Positions 20,534 through 29,329 of a DNA stretch of 64,000 nt are shown here, piece by piece. A program made the translations under genes and the position numbers. Numbering within the stretch: position 1 is the first letter of the stretch; every line of letters starts with the position of its first letter. Source of the DNA: Volvox africanus. Taxonomy: Eukaryota > Chlorophyta > Chlorophyceae > Chlamydomonadales > Volvocaceae. The notes beneath the pieces are model-generated. The model was given only the letters and a program-made list of their open reading frames with translations. It searched no databases and had not been told where the DNA came from. The stretch is taken from positions 5,379,001 through 5,443,000 of the forward strand of contig BSDZ01000003.1 of assembly GCA_030268105.1 (NCBI GenBank), given 5' to 3'.

Positions 20534-21769
20534 CTATTTCGGCTGAGGTACAAACGGCGGCATTAGAGGGCAATCCTTCGTAGAATGGCTCTCCGCACAC
20601 CGTAGACAAACGTTGGCCAATTTTTGACGCTCGAATTCGGAACGATTGCAATTCCATTTTGGCATAAATGTGTCGTCCGTACGAGTACGCTTCGCGTTGG
20701 GGTCGGAACGCTGTGCGGCTGCCGACGACGGCGCACCACCACGCTTCCTGTTCCTAGCTGGGTCCGAGCTCGGACCTGCTCCTACTGTACCACGGACACC
20801 CGAGCTAGCGCCCCCGCGCGCCTTGCGTTGCCCGTTGCTGCGTCGCGTCGCGGCAGTAGGCGTGGGGCGGGTCGCTCCGAGTTCCTGGTCGAGAGCCACA
20901 GCTTCCCCAAGCGGATCCTGCACTTGCACGGCATTTGCACGAGGGGCAGACTTGACTTCTTCCTCGCCGGCAAGAAGTCGTATCTCCGCGCCCTTAGCAA
21001 AAGCGACCAACGCGTCATACGACTTGATCTGCGCTCCAACCAAGTCAGTGGCGCACCATTTAGCCAAAAGTTTCGTTAGGCCTCGCCTAAACCAAAAGAC
21101 ACGCTCAGATTCGGTGAGGTCAGCAATGGGAGTCACAAGTGCTTCGAAGCGTGACTGGTACGCAGGTACATTTTCATCCCGACGCATGTGGTAGCTACCG
21201 GCTGCCAAAACGTTACGAGCTTCCACATCGCGTGCTTGAACCTCAGTAGCGAATCGTGCGAGCAAAGCGGCGACTAACTCGTCAAAAGTATAGCTGCCCC
21301 GGGCGTTGGTCCAATTGCGATACCAGTCCTTCGCTGCGCCCTCGAGGGTGTTACCAACGAAGAGACACCTGATACCGTCATTATCGCCACCATGAACAGC
21401 TTGGAGGTACTTTTTAGCGTCACGCACGTACGCATGAGTTGCATCGGCTATGCTATGCCCTGGTGTCTTGTCGGTCAGCGAAATATTGAGCCTAGGAACG
21501 GGAATCGACAATCTCATCACCTCAGGGATGTCATCATGCCCTCGAGCTTGAGGTAATGGCAGAACCCTTGGTCCAGCAGTGTTGTCCATATTCGTGTTCA
21601 CTGCTGAATGCGGCACAATTAAGTGAGCAGGGGTCTGAAGGAAAAGGGGCTCTTGAGTGGCTCGCGCACCAACAGTCTCAAGACCTCTATCCGGCGCTCT
21701 AGCAGCTACAACGAAATCAGGTTGGCTAGCTAGGCTAGTGTGCGGCGTATCGTCGTGTTCCGCGGACAT
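20534..21769 (-). CDS. Chromovirus gag
   Basis: 411 codons from ATG 21769 to TAG 20534-20536. The middle (KYLQAVHGGDNDGIRC through WYRNW) has the capsid-like pattern of gypsy gag. The C-terminus has one knuckle, C-LR-C-AES-H-STKD-C, that is CX2CX3HX4C, one residue short of canonical CCHC. Basic, Arg/Ser-rich sequence precedes the knuckle. The same frame continues past the TAG without another stop into pol. A 84-codon ORF (21735-21989) in another frame overlaps the gag start. Confidence 0.88.
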   Translation of the reverse strand: MSAEHDDTPHTSLASQPDFVVAARAPDRGLETVGARATQEPLFLQTPAHLIVPHSAVNTNMDNTAGPRVLPLPQARGHDDIPEVMRLSIPVPRLNISLTDKTPGHSIADATHAYVRDAKKYLQAVHGGDNDGIRCLFVGNTLEGAAKDWYRNWTNARGSYTFDELVAALLARFATEVQARDVEARNVLAAGSYHMRRDENVPAYQSRFEALVTPIADLTESERVFWFRRGLTKLLAKWCATDLVGAQIKSYDALVAFAKGAEIRLLAGEEEVKSAPRANAVQVQDPLGEAVALDQELGATRPTPTAATRRSNGQRKARGGASSGVRGTVGAGPSSDPARNRKRGGAPSSAAAQRSDPNAKRTRTDDTFMPKWNCNRSEFERQKLANVCLRCAESHSTKDCPLMPPFVPQPK

Positions 21770-21989
21770 GGAGCACGAAACGATACCCTAGTTTTGCGTA
21801 ATAGAAGCCGACTTCTATCGCAAAGGCAAGAGTACAAAGCGATTCGGTGAGCCTACCGACAGTACTCTTGAGAAGATTCAGCAAACTCAGCAAGTAATTG
21901 CCCAGCTGAGTCCTGATCTCCGTAGTTTGGGCAATGAGAGTCGCCAACTGGTCCGGACGAACGCCGGTCTCAGTCGCCGCGGCAAGCAA
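21735..21989 (-). CDS. Small ORF overlapping the gag start in the chromovirus leader
   Basis: 84 codons, +1 relative to gag. The first 50 residues (LATLIAQTTEIRTQLGNYLL and onward) look helical and coiled-coil-like, typical of the N-terminal part of gypsy gag proteins. It may be the true gag N-terminus separated by an indel, an upstream ORF, or chance. Confidence 0.35.
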   Translation of the reverse strand: MLAAATETGVRPDQLATLIAQTTEIRTQLGNYLLSLLNLLKSTVGRLTESLCTLAFAIEVGFYYAKLGYRFVLHVRGTRRYAAH

Positions 21990-22008
21990 TGCCGGTGCAC
22001 TGAGGTTA

Positions 22009-22023
22009 CCTGTCTCGATACCA
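22009..22023 (-). other. Primer-binding site of the chromovirus
   Basis: In element sense, TGGTATCGAGACAGG begins three bases after the 5' LTR. The TGG start fits the 3' CCA of a tRNA, so priming is of the ordinary 3'-end type. The tRNA was not identified. Confidence 0.6.
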
Positions 22024-22026
22024 AAT

Positions 22027-22848
22027 TGTTGTACCTCTCATTCGCGTTTGCTCATAAGTATCTGCACGTCTGGAGACTATCGACACCGATGCGCGAGCAC
22101 TTGCAAGTACAGCAAGGCAAGCGAGAGCAAACAGAGACAGCGGAAGACTTCAAGACGAAGAGAGATATAACTTACAGTCTTACGGATCAGAACGATGCAA
22201 TGGACGAAATCGCCGTCAGCGCCGGAAGCAAGCAATCATCACGCGGCGGTGATTAGCGAAGTTCAGGCTTAGCTCGGGCTAAGTAGAATATCGTATAGCA
22301 ATAGTAATGTAGAACACACAAGTGTTCTCCGGTATTGAATGTCTTGTCTAGCTTAGCCGTCCTCGCATCTGTTATACTCGCAGCATCGCAGTGCCGTACG
22401 ATTCACATTAGGAGGCCGATCCTAGATGTGACAACCCTACTGCGCCTAGGCGATGTCTACGCATAACAACGTATAAGCCTTTCCGGCATTCGCATGATGC
22501 AAGGGTCCGGATAACGATACCCGGTTGCAGGGCATGCATCGCGACGAGTGCGGCGCTCTCAACGTGTGCTGTAATGAAGTAATATTATATCAGATAATAT
22601 TACTTATTGTTTCGTAGCACGAGCATAATGCGCACTTCCATGCTTCGGGCTTTCATGCATGCTAGGCGGATTTGCCATGATGCGATGTCGCGATGGTTAA
22701 TGACAACATGCCAAATGCATATATAAATGTACACGAATACATTTATATCATGCAGATTCATTCATATGCAATGCGTTCATCACAAGCACTTCGCCTCATA
22801 GGATCGCGTCGACCTACGCGTCGACGGGAAATGAACCGTAGCACAACA
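22027..22848 (-). repeat. 5' LTR of the chromovirus
   Basis: 822 bp. It differs from 15591-16412 at three sites I could see (CTCATTCG/CTCGTTCG, TCTCCGG/TCTTCGG, GGTTAATG/GGGTAATG). Confidence 0.95.
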
Positions 22849-23089
22849 ACTTTGACATCAACAGCAGTTTCCTCGATAGTCGCTTTGCTTGGCGTGTAGT
22901 ACAACTCCTCAAGAGCCCTTGGCGAACTTGGGCATGCTTAAAAATACGTAAATGTAGCAGTCGTACATGTACGACACAGACAACCACAATATAGGGTGCA
23001 AGAGGCACCTTGCTAGCTTGGCAGCAGCATCGTGAGAGGCCTTTGTGGCACTCAACTATTACTATTTACTAATATATGCATGCACGCAG

Positions 23090-24134
23090 TTCCTCTATTC
23101 CGTGCATCTATCGTTTGATCCTAAAAATACGTCATCAACATGGACCTCTTTGTTGTATCTCTGTTGTGTCAACCTACAAAGGCTCGATCGAAAGATGACC
23201 GTCGACGGCTCAATCCTTGACACCAACCGTAGATTCCCCCAGCATACTACACTTTTGATTGATCTTCCGGACCTGTGTGTATGTATTTTGCCGTGTTGCC
23301 CCCTTTACGTAGCTATACCCGTCCCCTAGCTACTTGCAAGCAATCTAGATCATGTTTAAATGGGTTAAAGCAAATCACGTAGATATTAGTGGATGATTTA
23401 GCTGGACGCATTTATGATATACATGATGTCAATGGCTGACCTCCTGTAGTATCCTGAGGTATCTAAGGCTAATATATCGAGGATGGTCAGGAAACTGGAC
23501 ATCTTCCGATCGGGCCTCAACTGTTTGGCAGATATGTCCACAGATTTACAACACCTCCTCGGGCAAGAAGAAAACAGCCAGCCAAACATACTTGCAATTA
23601 CGTACAAAGCCTGTAAATAAATAAAGTGCGGAAACGTACGGCATGCAACTTAGTCCACACATTGTAAGCACTGCACAACTTACCTTGTCAAACACTTTTG
23701 CATGGATGCATGGATGCACCCCTGCACAGGCCTCTGTACGGGTTCTAGATGTCTCCTTTGCCTCCACGAACGTATCTCACGTCACGTCCGTGGGAGTTTA
23801 CTTCCTAAACTTGGGATCCTTGCGCCCAGTGGTCACCACTGTCTACCTGCTGATCAACACTCCTCCAGCAGCAGCTGCAGCAGCAGGTCATAACACATCT
23901 AAACTGGTCCCTGTGTTTGAGGCAGACACTGCTAGGAACACTTCCTTTGCCTACACCTGCCCTGGCCTGACGTATTTTCCAGTAACATGGACAGTCTCAT
24001 CATTCGCCGGCCTGAGCCGCTCTGACTTCACCAGGAGCACTGTGGTGGGCGCCCGCCTGCAGTTCAACAGCAGTGCTGTGCTCGAAGTTACCAGCCTGCC
24101 TTTCCTGGCTGCAGTTGGGCTGTTTCTTGGCTAG
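23090..24134 (+). CDS. Last two exons of the ECM-type gene
   Basis: Exon 23090-23278 (189 bp; acceptor TGCACGCAG, donor TGT|gtatgt) joins exon 23730-24134 (405 bp; acceptor CCTGCACAG) in phase 0 and stops at TAG 24132-24134. The terminal exon encodes 134 residues with four N-glycosylation sequons (NVS, NTS, NTS, NSS), a short poly-Ala stretch and a hydrophobic end (LPFLAAVGLFLG) that could be a GPI-anchor signal or a buried strand. The small TG..CA element 23445-23553 lies in the intron. Family not recognised. Linking these exons to the Pro-rich exons relies on strand, phase and the absence of another start. Confidence 0.55.
23445..23553 (+). mobile_element. 109-bp TG..CA element, copy 1
   Basis: It runs from TGTAGTATCCTGAGG to TTTACAACA and is flanked by the 5-bp duplication CCTCC (23440-23444 and 23554-23558). 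Three relatives lie at 28087, 32628 and 60800, all in the same orientation. TG..CA ends with a 5-bp TSD are the hallmark of LTRs, so it may be a tiny solo LTR. Confidence 0.8.
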
Positions 24135-24455
24135 CTATCTCGATCATACCGATGAATTGTATGAATACATCGAGGGATATTTGTATCTGAATCTCTCCGC
24201 AACTTTAGAGATAATATTGACTTAGCTTGTAGCTGGCTAGCTCCATGCTGCCTGCGCATGGATGGGAGCCAGGATTGTTCACACTGCAGTATGAAGCGCC
24301 TACCTAGGTACACGAGACAGACCTGGGTACATAGCATCAATTAAACCACCGATCAGCCCCTCTACCTGGTGCCTGTTGCCGGTGGTGGCTGGAGTGCGCC
24401 ATCACTTGCAATTATCATTGTATGAACTCGCGAAGACGAGAAAGCAGTCTCTATG
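24135..24455. other. Downstream flank of the ECM-type gene
   Basis: Probable 3' UTR and spacer up to the copia LTR. I saw no TGTAA poly(A) signal in this stretch. Confidence 0.4.
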
Positions 24456-24698
24456 TATTGAGACGTAGACTATCAGACATTAGGAAGCCTGACGTAATAA
24501 CGAGAAAGTCTACGTTACATATTATCTGATAGTAAAGAAGTCCGAATAGTTCGTTCTGGAGTCGGCACATATACTTGTGCGTATAGCACTACAAACAGTA
24601 CGAACGCGGGTCGATAGCTTACCACCGAGTACAGCTACAACAGCGGGATTGTTGCTAGTATGAATCGCTATATCCAACTGATATACCATTTTATAACA
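24456..24698 (-). repeat. 3' LTR of copia copy 2
   Basis: 243 bp, reverse complement of the copy 1 LTR with few changes. On plus it begins TATTGAGACGTAG and ends TTTTATAACA. The flank is CTATG. No matching duplication can be tested because the other end is lost. Confidence 0.93.
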
Positions 24699-24813
24699 CG
24701 CCCCCTCGAGACATGCCTAGCAACAAGTGAGAGAAGATAATTCCAACCAGGAATTCTTCTTGAAACCGAAAAGCTTAAGCCAAACGAGTTCGCCCCAAAC
24801 AAACTTAGAAAGC

Positions 24814-25609
24814 TTACTCGGCCAACCCCATCACCGTAATGCACTTCTTAAACTTTATCTCTCCAAGTGCCTTGGTTAGCACATCTGCTACCATATCCTC
24901 CGTCGAACAGTGCGATAAGGCAACTTCCTTCCGCAGGACTCGTTCTCGCACTAGATGATGTTGCACGTCGATGTGCTTAGAACGAACCGACATTATCGGG
25001 TTGTTCCCAAGGCTCATTGATCCCTCCGAATCCGTTCGAATCTGAATAGCCTGTGTCCCCAGACCCAAGTCTCTGGTCAGCTTGCGAAGCCAAAGTGCCT
25101 CCCGCACTGCAGCTGCCGTGGCCTGGTACTCTGCCTCCACTGTTGAAGCTGCCGCCGTGCGCTGCAATTGGCTGTTCCAGCTGATAGCTGCGCCGTTTAG
25201 CAAGAATACGTAGCCAGTTGTGGACCTCCGAGTGGCTGGATCTCCAGCCCAGTCGGAATCACTGTAGCCCACCATGGCAAGATCGCCATCTCCGTCATAG
25301 CATAATCCGAGCTCCTTGGTACCCGCCAGGTATCGCAGCACCCCCAAAGCCAAGCCCATGTGAACCTTAGATGGGTTGCCCATGAAGCGCGCCAGAACGC
25401 TCATTGCCTGCGCGATATCCGGTCTTGTGCTCGTCGCCAGGTAGTTCAATTCGCCGACAAGCGCCCTGTACTTGGTGTTGTCTACGAGCTCCTTGTTGTT
25501 GTCTTCTGCTGGCAGGGCTCTAGTACCAGGAGGTAGTGGGGTCTTTCGAGGCTTTGCATTGACGAGTTGATGTCGCTGCAGCAGCTCCTCAATGTAGCGC
25601 CGCTGCGAT
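24814..25609 (-). CDS. Copia copy 2, C-terminal pol segment (RT end and RNase H)
   Basis: Corresponds to copy 1 9259-10058. It contains DSDWAGDPATRRS, VEAEYQ and the terminal KKCITVMGLAE, ending at the stop at 24814. Upstream it is cut by the solo LTR. Copy 1 has DWAGIPA where this copy has DWAGDPA; the latter fits the family better. Confidence 0.9.
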
Positions 25610-25614
25610 AGTTT

Positions 25615-26438
25615 TGTTGTACCTCTCGTTCGCGTTTGCTCATAAGTATCTGCACGTCTGGAGACTTTCGACACCGATGCGCGAGCACTTGCAAGTACAG
25701 CAAGGCAAGCGAGAGCAAACAGAGACAGCGGAAGACTTCAAGACGAAGAGAGATATAACTTACAGTCTTACAGATCGGAACGATGCAATGGACGAAACCG
25801 CCGTCAGCGCCGGAAGCAAGCAATCATCACGCGGCGGTGATTAGCGAAGTTCAGGCTTAGCTCGGGCTAAGTAGAGTAGCGTATAGCAATAGTAATATAG
25901 AACACACGAGTGTTCTCCGGTATCGAATGTCTTGTCTTGCTTAGCCGTCCTCGCATCTGTTATACTCGCAGTATCGCAATGCCGTACGATTCACATTAGG
26001 AGGCCGATCCTAGATGTGACAATCCTACTGCGTATAGGCGATGTCTACGTATAACAACATATAAGCCTTTCCGGCATTCGCATGATGCAAGGGTCCGGAT
26101 AACAATATCCGGTTGCAGGGCATGTGTTGCGATGAGTGCGGCGCTCTCAACGTGTGCTGTAATGAAGTAATATTATATCAGATAATATTACTTATCGTTT
26201 CGTAGCACGAGCATAATGCGCACTTCAATGCTTCGGGCTTTCATGCATGCTAGGCGGATTTGCCATGGTGCGATGTCGCGATGGGTAATGACAACATGCC
26301 AAATGCATATATAAATGTACACGAATACATTTATATCATGCAGATTCATTCATATGCAATGTGTTCATCACAATAGCACTTCGCCTTGTAGGATCACATC
26401 GACCTACGCATCGGCGGGAAACTAACCGTAGCACAACA
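25615..26438 (-). mobile_element. Solo chromovirus LTR nested in copia copy 2
   Basis: 824 bp, closely similar to 15591-16412, with perfect TSD AGTTT (25610-25614 and 26439-26443). No internal sequence, so a full chromovirus inserted into copia and was reduced by LTR recombination. It carries more changes than the pair of the complete element. The palindrome is at 26165-26193. Confidence 0.95.
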
Positions 26439-26443
26439 AGTTT

Positions 26444-28086
26444 TACCTCCCCGTGCGCTCCCCGGCTGATCTCCATGCCCAGGAAAACTTTTGCCTCTCC
26501 AAGATCTCGAATCTTGAAGGCTTGTCCGATTTCTGTTTTCACTCTCCTGATTATTGCCTCGTCTTCTGAGGTGATGATGATGTCGTCCACGTGCACCAGC
26601 AGGTAGACGATCTCCTTCTCGTCCTTTTTGATGAACAATGCTGGGTCCGCTACTGACGGTTTGAACCCCAGCTTGTCCAGCTCCGCCGCTAGCTTCATAT
26701 ACCAGCAGCGTGGGGCCTGTTTCAGCCCGTAGATTGAGCGTAGAAGCCTGCACGCCTGCTCTGGATCTGCTGACTCGTAACCAGGCGGCTGCTGCATCCA
26801 GAGCTCCTCCTCTAGCTCCCCGTTCAGGAAAGCTGTTGAAACGTCTAGCTGATGGATCGGCATTGCTTTAGCCGCAGCCACCGCCAGGAGCATACGAAGC
26901 GAAGCAAAACGTGAGGTTGGAGCAAAGAGCTCCCCATAATCAATCCCCGCCCGCTGCTCGTAGCCCTTCGCCACCAAACGTGCCTTGTAGCGCTCGATCT
27001 CGCCATCCTCTGCACGTTTGACCTTAAACACCCACCGACAAGGCAGAATCCGCGCACCTGGCGGTGGTTTTGCTAGCTCCCAGGTCCCGTTTGTGAGCTG
27101 TGCTGAGATTTCCTCATCCATGGCACTTCTCCATTTCTCAGCATATGGGCCGTCAGTGGCCTCCTGGTATGAAGCTGGCTCTGGTACTTCTTCCTCGAGT
27201 GCAGCATTGATCCGCCCGAACGTAACCCTTCCGTTGGGCTCATGCCTCCATTCAATCAGTCGCTTTCGCTCACGTAGCGGATAGCGACGTTCCTGCATAT
27301 TAACGTCTGCACCGTCGTTGTTGTGGTTTTGCTGCTGCACCTGCCCTTCGCCTGTCATAGCGTCTCCACCATTGCCTCCGCGGGACTGCGCTGTATTTTG
27401 CGTCCGGGGAAACTGTGCTGCTGGTATGCCTGCGTGCCTCTGTGGCGCCGCTGTCTGGCCGCTGCTGGTGGATGCACCATGGTTCACTTCAGCAGCTCCC
27501 TGGTCCATGTCGGTGTTGACCGGCGTATCTCCGCCGACCCCTGGCGACGGAACGCCGCCAGACTCCTCGACATCCTCCTCGTCGGAATCCTCATAGCGAT
27601 CTCCAACTGTTGACTCGTCGAACTTGACTGTCGAGTGGGTGCTGATGAGATTGTTGATCAAGATGCGGTACTGCCTCCCTTGCTCGTATCCAACCAGCAC
27701 TCCTTTTTTACTCACGGGTTGCAGTTTGTTCCGCTTCTCCTTCGGCACGTGTGCATATGCGGTACTGCCGAAAACTCTCAGATGGCTTATGTCCGGCTTC
27801 ACCCCCATGAACGCCTCATGGGGCGTTACTGATGCCCCCACGACCGGCGAAACGTTGCGCAAAAGATTCGCCGTAGCCATGGCTTCTGCCCAGAGCTTCT
27901 GCGGTAGTCCTGACTCAGCCAGCATTGCCCGGGCCTTCTCCAATAGGGTCCTGTTGAGGTGCTCCGCCGCCCCATTCTGCTCCGGCGAATACCCAACGGT
28001 CGTACCATGGATAATCCCTTTTTCGCCGAAGTAGGCGCTCATGGCTGAGTTAAGGAACTCGGTCCCACGATCCGTGCGTGCCTCCT
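26444..28086 (-). CDS. Copia copy 2, integrase end and RT segment
   Basis: One frame throughout: RTDRGTEF, PEQNGAAEH, the DSDEEDVEE acidic linker, RWVFKVKR, YGELFAPTSRFASLR and HVDDIII. The reading through YGELFAPTS and through the Lys-rich stretch after HVDD shows where copy 1 lost one base each. It is interrupted at 28087 by the nested 104-bp element. Confidence 0.9.
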
Positions 28087-28190
28087 TGTAGTATCCTGGG
28101 GTATCTACGGGCAGTGTCAAAGGATCCTGGACCTTAGATGGTCATCCTTCCGATCGGGCCTTTGTTGGCCGACACAACAGAGATACAACA
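28087..28190 (+). mobile_element. 104-bp TG..CA element, copy 2, nested in copia
   Basis: Ends TGTAGTATCCTGGGG and AGATACAACA, TSD CTCCT (28082-28086 and 28191-28195). The uninterrupted copia copy 1 has the empty target site, so ends and duplication are exact. Its middle differs from the other copies (deletion and changes around 28115-28145). Confidence 0.9.
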
Positions 28191-29329
28191 CTCCTTCACG
28201 CGACGGCCAGTCATATTCTCCAGCGCCTCGATCATTGTCTTGACCTTCTTTCGAACTGCGTCCTTGGTCTCCGTGAACGCAACAGTAGAAAATCCCGTGC
28301 AGTCGTCCAGCAATGTAGTAACGTACCGGGATCCACCTATCGAAGTCTCAGGCATAGGTCCACAGACGTCCAGGTGTATCAGGCCCAGAGGTTTCGCCGC
28401 CTTGTGTCCAGTGGACGGGAATCGTCCACGTGTTTGCTTTGCATAAATGCAGGGCTCGCAGATCCGCGACCTGGCTGCTTCCAGACTCGTGTGATCCAAA
28501 TCCATGCCGGTTACCATGTGTTCCCGGCACATACGTTCCAGGCTCTTGTAGCCCAGATGCCCCAAGCGCCGATGCCACAGCGCTGCCTTCGAGCCTTCTG
28601 ACCCGACCGCCGCACATGAGCGGCCTTTCTTGGCTAAACGCCCTGCTGTGTGATGGCGAACAACATAGAGGCATCCCACTTTGTCTGCGCGTAGGATCGT
28701 CCTCCCCTTTGCTTGCACGAGTGCTTTGTTGTGGCCCAGCTGAATGGTGGCGCCACGCTCATCAAAGATCCCTGCTGAGATCAACTTCACTGTCGCCTTG
28801 GGCACCACACAGACGTTCTTGAGCTCAATTTGCAGCCCCTTGACGGTGTTACTCCACATGGTGTAACGGCCCACGTGGGTCGGCCTATACCTGGAGCCAT
28901 CGTAGCCAACCACCGTGAACATTTCTTCTGGCTGCACAGCTCTCACGTCCTCCAGCTCTGTCGCGTCGTAGGTGATATGCCATTCTGACGCTGAGTCCAG
29001 GTGCCAGGCGTTCGACCGCGACTCGTTTCCAACTGCATACGCCATTTTTGTGGGCTCCCTGCGCTGAAGGTTGCCCCCACCGCGTCCATAATTTTGTTGT
29101 TGGTCTGCCAGGCGCTTCTTGCATACTCCGATAAAATGCCCTGGCTTGCCGCAGTAATGACAGATAGCGTTTGACTTGCTCCTCTGCTTACTTTGTTGAT
29201 TACGGCCTGTAGAGCTTGCGTTGCCACCACTTCGGTGTGTGATGTATGCGGATGATGACTCCCTGTTGTCATCGTCCGGTATCACATACGTCATGAGTCG
29301 CGCGACCACTTGCAAGAAGTCCAGCTCTC
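28191..29329 (-). CDS. Copia copy 2, gag end, protease and integrase start
   Basis: One frame with CCHC knuckle, WHLDSAS protease motif, HHCC zinc region and DVCGP. The N-terminal half of gag is absent. The ORF runs on past the break for about 24 codons into unrelated DNA (to 29402), which is probably chance. Confidence 0.88.

Larger units (their letters stand above)
15591..22848 (-). mobile_element. Complete Ty3/gypsy chromovirus
   Basis: The element is 7258 bp on the minus strand, with 822-bp LTRs and the 5-bp target duplication ACTTT (15586-15590 and 22849-22853). Termini are TG..CA. Order in its own sense: LTR, PBS, gag, protease, RT, RNase H, integrase with C-terminal chromodomain, polypurine tract, LTR. 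RT before integrase plus a chromodomain defines a chromovirus. I saw three differences between the LTRs, so insertion is recent. A stop codon in pol (18458-18460) probably disables it. It sits in an intron of the ECM-type gene, antisense to it. Confidence 0.95.
24456..29329 (-). mobile_element. Copia element copy 2, 5'-truncated and carrying two nested insertions
   Basis: The same family as 5675-10416, in reverse. Present: 3' LTR (24456-24698), polypurine tract, RNase H and RT (about 24814-28081), integrase, protease and gag up to 29329. Missing: the 5' LTR, PBS and about the first 480 bp of gag; similarity ends abruptly at 29329. Nested inside are a solo chromovirus LTR (25615-26438) and a 104-bp TG..CA element (28087-28190), each with its own target duplication. 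Apart from these, pol is close to copy 1 and lacks copy 1's two single-base deletions. Confidence 0.93.

Noticed and set aside
27018..28822. Plus-strand ORFs over copia copy 2
   Set aside because: They are antisense shadows of pol and gag, mirrored by the same shadows over copy 1 on the minus strand.
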